NCBI GenBank assembly: GCA_963930655.1
Contig: OZ005617.1
Location: 18,278,068-18,342,067, forward strand
DNA: 64,000 bases
From: Myrica gale
Lineage: Eukaryota > Streptophyta > Magnoliopsida > Fagales > Myricaceae
Direction: 5' to 3'
The position numbers and the translations under genes were made by a program. Positions 58,239-64,000 of the stretch are shown here, in pieces (position 1 is the stretch's first letter; each line of letters starts with the position of its first letter). A model generated the notes under the pieces. The model was given only the letters and a program-made list of their open reading frames with translations, had not been told where the DNA came from and did not search any database.

Positions 58239-58438
58239 ACTCTCTGTGTTTGCATGATAAAATTTTACCCCTCTTAAAATTTTAACACAATAAAATATTA
58301 CAATATAATCTCTCTCCCCCATCAAATCATTATTTTTCACTACAAAAAATATAAAAAAGTACCTCTCTCTTCACTTTTTCACTAAACCCAATACCTAAAA
58401 TTTTAAAATCACTAAAATTTTACAAAATAAACCCACCC
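58239..58438. mobile_element. Tourist-like MITE, inverted partner
   Basis: Reverse complement of 57897-58085 ('cctaaaattttaaaatcac', 'tctctcttcactttttcact', 'atctctctcccccatcaaat'), ending ACCCACCC before TAA (58439-58441). Together the two copies make a ~0.5-kb potential hairpin. Confidence 0.72.
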
Positions 58439-58779
58439 TAAGTTAAATCTCAAGAATAATTGAGTATTAAAAAATAATTAAGACTTAAAAAAATATAAAA
58501 GGAAGTACGTGACTATCTATATGAGTTTAGAAACCACACATTTATTTAAAATCTAACTCTTAATTAAGTCATATAATTTTATTAAGAGAGAAATATCTCC
58601 CGAATATATATAGTATCTTTATCTCTTCGATCAGGTAAGTATTTGGTTAGAATCTAAAACCTTTAAAATTACTAAACGGAAGATGCAGTGATCAGAGAAT
58701 ACGCTGTGAAGGGGCCAGATAAGGATGGTCCGGTCTGATATGACTAGGTATTTTATAGCTGATCAATTTTCAATGTCAT

Positions 58780-59165
58780 TGTCAGTGGGGGGTCGGAAGG
58801 AAGAAATAGTAAAGGACAGTAGCTAATCCATCTAAGTCAGTCGTGGGGTCGGAAGGACGAAAACTAATAAAAGTAAAGGACAGTAGCTAATCCATCTAGG
58901 TCAGTCGTGGGGTCGGAAGGAAGAAAACTAATAAAAGTAAAGGACAGTAGCTAATCCATCTAGGTCAGTCACGGGGTCGGAAGAAGCAATAAAAATAAAG
59001 GACAGTAGCTAATCCATATAGGTCAGTCACGGGGTCGGAAGAAGCAATAAAAATAAAGGACAGTAGCTAATCCATATAGGTCAGTCACGGGGTCGGAAGA
59101 AGCAATAAAAATAAAGGACAGTAGCTAATCCATCTAGGTCAGTCGTGGGGTCGGAAGCAAGAAAA
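58780..59165 (+). repeat. Minisatellite, ~60-67-bp unit, about six copies
   Basis: Units carry 'aaaggacagtagctaatcca', 'tctaggtcagtcgtggggtc' or 'tataggtcagtcacggggtc', 'ggaagaagcaataaaa' or 'ggaaggaagaaaactaataaaa'. Two subtypes (CGTGGGG and CACGGGG) alternate in blocks, showing local amplification. Not a CRISPR array: there are no unique spacers, and the genome is eukaryotic. Confidence 0.85.
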
Positions 59166-59883
59166 CTATCCTCTCCTCCGGTGAATACGTCGCCCATTTT
59201 GTTTTCCAACAACATGGAAATAAATGTCCAACGCAGAGTAATTAATTTTCGCAGAGCTTTCCTCACTTGACATGCGTCCATCAGGGTAGGGCTCATGTCA
59301 CGTGGTCGCAATTTGCAGGTGCGAAATACGAGTTTCCTAATTGCAAAAGTCCAAGCTCATGATAACCCAGCCAGAGGCCCAGTCTTCATTATCAATTTAC
59401 TGAGTTTTGAAAAATTGTTTTTATTTGAAGAATATTTTGTTCATTGTAAGTAACTTTTCCACACGTTAAAACTTTTTTAACAAACTTCAACACATTTGAT
59501 TGCCCCGATTTGATGATTACTTTTGATTTTAAGCAGCTACATAAATTGCGGGAGTATCTAACGAATATTAAAAAAAAAAAAGTAGTAGAAATAATTGGAA
59601 AGCCATGACCTAAATTGTAGTTCTACCCTTCAAGCCCAACTCTTAAAACTGCTGAAGATGGGTATAATATATACAGCTCGTTTTTTAAATTATTAAGGTA
59701 CTAATATACTAAATAAAGGAAGGTTGATTTCATCATATTGATACCTGAGTGTACATCACCAAAATTGAGAGCAACAATTAAGGCTAGAAAAAAAAAAAAA
59801 ACAAACAAAGTCTTCAGCGGCTCACATAAGCCAAAATACAAGTTGCTAGCTTGAGTTGGAATATCCGGACTTGTGAAATGCTC

Positions 59884-59890
59884 TATTTAA
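59884..59890 (+). promoter_or_regulatory. TATA box of peptide gene copy 5
   Basis: TATTTAA within 'gctctatttaaggg', 44 bp upstream of the ATG at 59928, as in copy 3. Copy 1 has a changed version. Confidence 0.6.
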
Positions 59891-59927
59891 GGGAGAATGA
59901 CTACCAAGTTCTCCACCACAACTCAAG

Positions 59928-60644
59928 ATGGCTACCAAGTTCTCCACTACCATTCTATTTTGTTTGATTGCATTTCTCGTCTTTGCTAATCATGTTGCGC
60001 CCCGACAAATCACGGAGGTTCCTCATGAACACAGTGAGTAATTTCATTCAGTTTCTTTTTTTTTTCTAAGCAATTTCATGATCTGTTTACCTATATCATA
60101 AGAAATTTACAATCTCGTCTTCATAGTTTCCCCTTTTCATTATTTCTATGGGTGGAACAAAAATTAAAATATAATTTGTTTTCTGATCTTAAAATCATTG
60201 TTTATCTCAAAAACAATTTTCATCCAGACATTATTTTTTATCTTGAAATTATTGTCAATCTCTAATAAAATTTTCTATATCATCATTAATCTTATGTTTT
60301 TTTGTTGTTACAAAAACAACATAGAGACCAAAACATAACTTTCACAAAACTTAATAAAGATTTCTTCTAACAAAAATTTAATTTCTTTGTAAATATATTT
60401 TATACCTTCCCAATCTTCAAAAGAAAATTCAAAAAATACACCTCCAAAATTTTCATAATTATTATATAGAAAAAATTTCTCATTTCAAATTAATGTCTCC
60501 CATTATTTATTTCATTTGGCCTCTTTTGCAGAAGAAACGACAGATGAATTACAAACTGACCGTGGGCCCAGATGTAAAAGGGATCCGCCGCCTAACGCCC
60601 CGAGGGAGTGTCGCCCCCCTGTCAATCAAGCGGGCCTTCCATAA
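59928..60644 (+). CDS. Small secreted two-Cys peptide, copy 5 (intact)
   Basis: Exons 59928-60033 and 60532-60644, with GTGAGT…TTTTGCAG splice sites and a 498-bp intron; 72 residues. Exon 1: MATKFSTTILFCLIAFLVFA then N-H-V-A-P-R-Q-I-T-E-V-P-H-E-H. Exon 2: KETTDELQTDRGPRCKRDPP, then P-N-A-P-R-E-C-R-P-P-V-N-Q-A-G-L-P and a stop. The tail has two cysteines 12 residues apart and the common end QAGLP. Relative to copies 3 and 4, the segment between KETD and the first Cys has lost the G-[HY]-K-P-F-C motif and become basic, while exon 1 is almost unchanged. That pattern suggests diversifying tails behind a fixed signal peptide. An upstream ATG at 59897 starts an overlapping frame. Function unknown. 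Confidence 0.75.
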
Positions 60645-61048
60645 TCCGCAGAGCCCTGAGATGGAAATCAGTGGTGGCTTTGAGTTTTTCCTTTTTAATA
60701 TAAGTGGTGGTTAATCTGCATGTGTAGTTATTTGGATCCATTCACGGCAAATAAGAACTCTCATCACCAGTTTTTATTTTCATATATTGTCAGTAGGGCA
60801 GTATCTATATTTGTTGGTCATGTGCAAGTCCGAGTCAGAGTAAGTAATTTACAAAGAACTTCCCCAGCAGTTATGACTGTTTCTCATAGACGAAATTCAT
60901 ATGAAAGTTACACACGTGAAGTATATTTATATATTATATTTAGTATGCTTACAATATTATTATTATGTTACTTTTCAAATATTTTTTTAATATCTCTCTT
61001 TTTGGATATTAAAATTGATGTCTTCTAATTAATCATAAGTTCCTTCAT

Positions 61049-61054
<6 letters not shown>

Positions 61055-61085
<31 letters not shown>
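61055..61085. repeat. (TA)n(TG)n microsatellite
   Basis: Compound dinucleotide run, longer than the 'tatatatatgtct' at the matching site in units 1 and 2. Confidence 0.9.
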
Positions 61086-61114
61086 CTAATTGTAATTTAT
61101 TATAAAAAATCATA

Positions 61115-63625
61115 CAGTGGCGGATCCAGGATCAATTTTCATAAGGGTCGAACTTTACATGCAAAATGACAAGAATTTTTTTTTCTTTGTAATGCAAACA
61201 ATTTTCTTAAAGTTACAAATCGAAAATTAAAGACTAAAAGCATTAAAAATAATAGAATACACGTACCGTACTATGTAGTACGACTGAGAGATGACAATTG
61301 CATCCTACGTTTTTGCATCTTACCACATATTTATCCATTATCTAAACAAAATAAAACAAAGTGAAAACAATCAATCAATCAATTGGATCACAACTCAAAA
61401 CCGCTGTTAAACGAATGCGATAATCTAATTACATTGCATTTAATTGATATTACAATCAAATTATTCAAATATGAAAACAATTTCACAAGCCAATTCAAAT
61501 AAACAGTTTCACAAACCATCCTCCAACAATTTCACAAACCACAAATATCAAAACCAATTCAATATCATCCTTCAACAATTTCACAACTCACAAATATCCA
61601 AACCAATCCAATCACATCCTCCAACAATTTAACAAATCATAAAATTCATAACCAATTCAATCACATCCTCCAACAATTTCACAACTCACAAAAGGGAGGG
61701 GCCAACAAATACATTAAAAATAATTGGAGACATGCTCATACCCATGAAGATTGTCCTTCCAAAATCGTCACATCAGAACTAGGTATTTCACATGTCTGAG
61801 AAGTCGAGTTTGTGGAAATATCCATTGGTTCTGGTCCTTTTGAACACATCCAGAGAATTTATACTTCATGTTGCTATAAAGGCTGGTAAAAGAGAGACCG
61901 AGATAAACAATAGAGTAATTCAGGAACACTACAAACTTACCTCCACATACTCCATTGTCTTCCTGCTTTACATCAACTTTATCTTCTAGATCTGTAACCA
62001 TAGACGTCCTTTGTGATGAGATCTAGAGGTTGTAGGAAGGAAAAATCCTCATCCAAGTCTGCGTCACTCTGAAAAGCTTAAAGCAAACATTGATCAGCTT
62101 GAATTTTGAGATATGCGAATCACAAAAGAATTTATAGGATCATGTGTAAGATAGAAGAAAATCAATGAAGAAAGAAGAAGAATTGAGCCTGCTAACATTA
62201 CTCAAGTTTGCTTCCATCTCCAAATACTGAAGCCCTTTTTGTACAAGAGTAATAAGAGCGCTGGGAGGAACAATATTGCAATCAATAGGGGTCTTGTTGA
62301 TACTAGCCTCATACCCTAAAGCAAATGCTAAATGTGTGAACCCTACAAGATTAGGACAAGGAGCAGTATTTATAAACAACATTTTTTAATAACAAGAACT
62401 GAAAAGGAAAAACCACCCCAAATCAGATTTTGAAGTTTCTCGGGCTTATAATTTCCCATATAACAGCTAATCATGTTGAAAGTGAATGATATGAAGTGCA
62501 TAAGAAAGGGCTTCCATTGAAATAGAGCCTGGTGTTTCACACCATGGTTCCAGTAACTACAAATGAGCATCTACCGCAAGCCTGCCCCTCTTCGAGGTTT
62601 AGTTTCCTAGTCATAATCTATAAAGCGAATTATTCAAGTAGCACAGGTTTCTAATATAGACATTCTGGATGTTTCCAGGACTTCCTTTTTTTATAAGTTT
62701 CTAATTATTTCTCTGCTCAAAAACACCATCACCTATCACCGAAACAACAACACCCTATGTAACCAAATCAAGACTTTTCGCTTGCTCAGACAGAAACTCA
62801 GTGATCGTTATGTACACTGCTAAACAGAGCCTAGCATAAAAACCACTACATTTTCTATCAGAACTGATTACGAAGGATTGCGAAGTAATTTCCCTTGCTA
62901 GCATTCGTAAACCGGCATCTTGAAAATTTACAGCAAAAAAATTGATGCTTTCATGTCCTATTAAACCCTAAACTGTTTATCTCGGCATTCGGCAACTAAC
63001 AGGAACCTAGCACATAAGTTTCAATCGCCAAGTATATCTAGACAGACTAGACTCCAATTCACCCCCAGCAGCACAATGGAAGAATGAGAGAGAGTCAGAG
63101 AGAAGTACGCAATCGAGGGCGCAAAGAAGGTGGAGGCCGGAGATGACGAAGTAGGCGAGGGCGAGGCCGCTAGTAGCCTGCACTGCTGCGGACTGCGGTG
63201 CAGGGCTGGCAGTCGTGCGGTGCGGTGCGGCGCAGCAGGGGTGGGCTGCGGGCGGTGGAAAACGGCGTCGGCGCACCGTGCGCTGCAGCGCTGGACGAGA
63301 GAGATCGAGAGAGAGAGAGGGGGGTCGAGAGTTTAGTACAGTAAACATGTTTTAAATGTTTTTTTTAAGGCAGAGGGTGAAACGGCGTCGTTTCACCCTC
63401 TGCCGGTTAAAAAATAAAGAGCCTGGGCTGAATAAAAAAGTTTGGATGGCTTGAGCCAATGGGTGTCGGGCTCCCAAAGGCCCAGGCACTAAAAAGCTAA
63501 AACCAGGGTTGGTCTGGGCCTATGGGGATCGGGCTCCCATAGGCCCAGACCAACTTATATAAAAAAAATTTACATGTAAAAAAATTTTTTGGCCTGTCCA
63601 ATGGCCGCCCCTAGATCCGCCTCCG
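61115..63625. mobile_element. hAT-like element carrying HOS15 exons
   Basis: The left end CAGTGGCGGATCCAGG and the reverse of the right end CGGAGGCGGATCTAGG are hAT-type TIRs. Flanked by the perfect 8-bp repeat AAATCATA (61107-61114, 63626-63633). Unit 1 retains the empty site at about 22310-22330. The first ~250 bp resemble the hAT at 31292 ('gggtcgaa…', 'aaagcattaaaaataat…'), so the two are related. The interior carries minus-strand exons of a HOS15-like gene. The right part contains a C/G-rich segment (63120-63300) and an AACGGCGTCGTTTC palindrome. There is no transposase, so it is non-autonomous. Confidence 0.87.
61700..62342 (-). pseudogene. HOS15-like (LisH/WD40) gene fragment, several exons with introns
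   Basis: Exon A (62342-62197) encodes G-F-T-H-L-A-F-A-L-G-Y-E-A-S-I-N-K-T-P-I-D and ALITLVQKGLQYLEMEANLS; exon B (62068 to about 61941) encodes SDADLDEDFSFLQPLDLI; a third piece (about 61860-61740) encodes EPMDISTNSTSQTCEIPSSD and V-T-I-L-E-G. These are the LisH region, linker and start of the WD40 domain of plant HOS15, a TBL1-like chromatin repressor. Introns with AG/GT borders are kept between them, so capture was from genomic DNA, not mRNA. The start codon exon and the WD40 propeller are absent, and a stop follows in the third piece. Non-functional. Confidence 0.85.
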
Positions 63626-64000
63626 AAATCATATCTAATTGTTTGTTTTAAAAAATAAAAAATAAAAATCTCTTTCCAACCTAATATAACAGGTTTAGAC
63701 ATTCAGTAGTACTACCGTTCGCTTGAGATCGTACGGATCCAAACTACTCGCTCGAAAGATAATGAACCATCTCTCGCTATGTTTGTTCAAACAATTTTTT
63801 TTTGGGATGGTGTGACTCCTTCCAAAACGTCTGTACTAAAATATACATTCTTATAGTTATCCTCGTTTTTTTCATGGCAACGAAGTTTACAGAAAAAAAA
63901 AACTATGGTTATAGTGGTTGTATTGTGGTCTGAATTGTGTTTTTAGCAGCTGTGCACTTGATTTATATTTGTGTTTGAGAAATTATGTAATTATTAATCC

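Larger units (their letters stand above)
59690..64000 (+). repeat. Segmental duplication, unit 3
   Basis: Matches unit 1 from about 19200 to 22340 and 23200-23300, and unit 2 from about 33680: 'ggttgatttcatcatattga', the promoter block, peptide exons and intron, 'catatattgtcagtaggg', 'gatgtcttctaattaatcat'. Its private insertion is the hAT element 61115-63625, and it has the empty site of the long-TIR element found in unit 1. Runs to the window edge. Confidence 0.82.

Noticed and set aside
58780-59165. CRISPR-like look of regularly spaced repeats
   Set aside because: Contiguous tandem units without unique spacers in a plant nuclear genome; a minisatellite.
63007-63348. Overlapping 113- and 68-codon frames near the right end
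   Set aside because: G/C-rich stretch inside the hAT element; both strands are open and no family is recognisable. It could be a captured 5' UTR or first exon, but there is no evidence for coding.

Overview
This is nuclear DNA from a eudicot plant. The signs are two intron-containing plant LRR receptor kinases, fragments of plant genes for chloroplast and chromatin proteins, and dense plant transposons (CACTA, Mutator-like, hAT, Ty1/copia, Ty3/gypsy, TRIM). The species cannot be fixed from the sequence. There are no bacterial, organellar, tRNA or rRNA genes that I can see.

Layout. 1-2.9 kb is the 3' part of a CACTA element. 3.4-7.1 kb holds an intact MIK2-like LRR receptor kinase on the minus strand. 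7.1-15.4 kb is repeats plus an ABCA transporter gene fragment. 15.4-17.3 kb is a Pack-MULE with a perfect 9-bp target duplication; it carries a CYP38 fragment and a nested foldback MITE. 17.7-23.6 kb, 31.0-36.5 kb and 59.7-64 kb are three copies of one duplicated unit. 24.2-30.5 kb is a patchwork of CACTA and Ty3/gypsy pieces. 38.06-46.23 kb is an 8.2-kb CACTA element. 46.8-49.9 kb is a second, near-identical MIK2-like receptor kinase. 52.8-57.1 kb is a Ty1/copia element with an intact pol frame but most of gag deleted.

The most interesting signal is in the duplicated unit. Each copy carries, or once carried, a two-exon gene too small to stand out as an ORF. Exon 1 encodes a signal peptide; after a ~500-bp intron, exon 2 encodes a short Pro/Arg-rich tail with two cysteines, ending in a conserved Q-A-G-[L/I]-P and then a stop. 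Two copies look intact (33916-34681 and 59928-60644). Three are broken: one by a nonsense codon plus a transposon insertion, one by exon decay, one by replacement of exon 1. I do not recognise the peptide family. It lies among two MIK2-like receptor genes, a receptor class known in Arabidopsis to perceive small secreted peptides. A functional link is inference only.

A second theme is transposons carrying host gene pieces: CYP38 in a MULE, several HOS15-like exons in a hAT element, a DUF1118/RIQ-like gene end inside a disrupted peptide gene, and an ABCA gene end. Several insertion events can be dated relative to the segmental duplications, because empty sites survive in sister copies inside this window.
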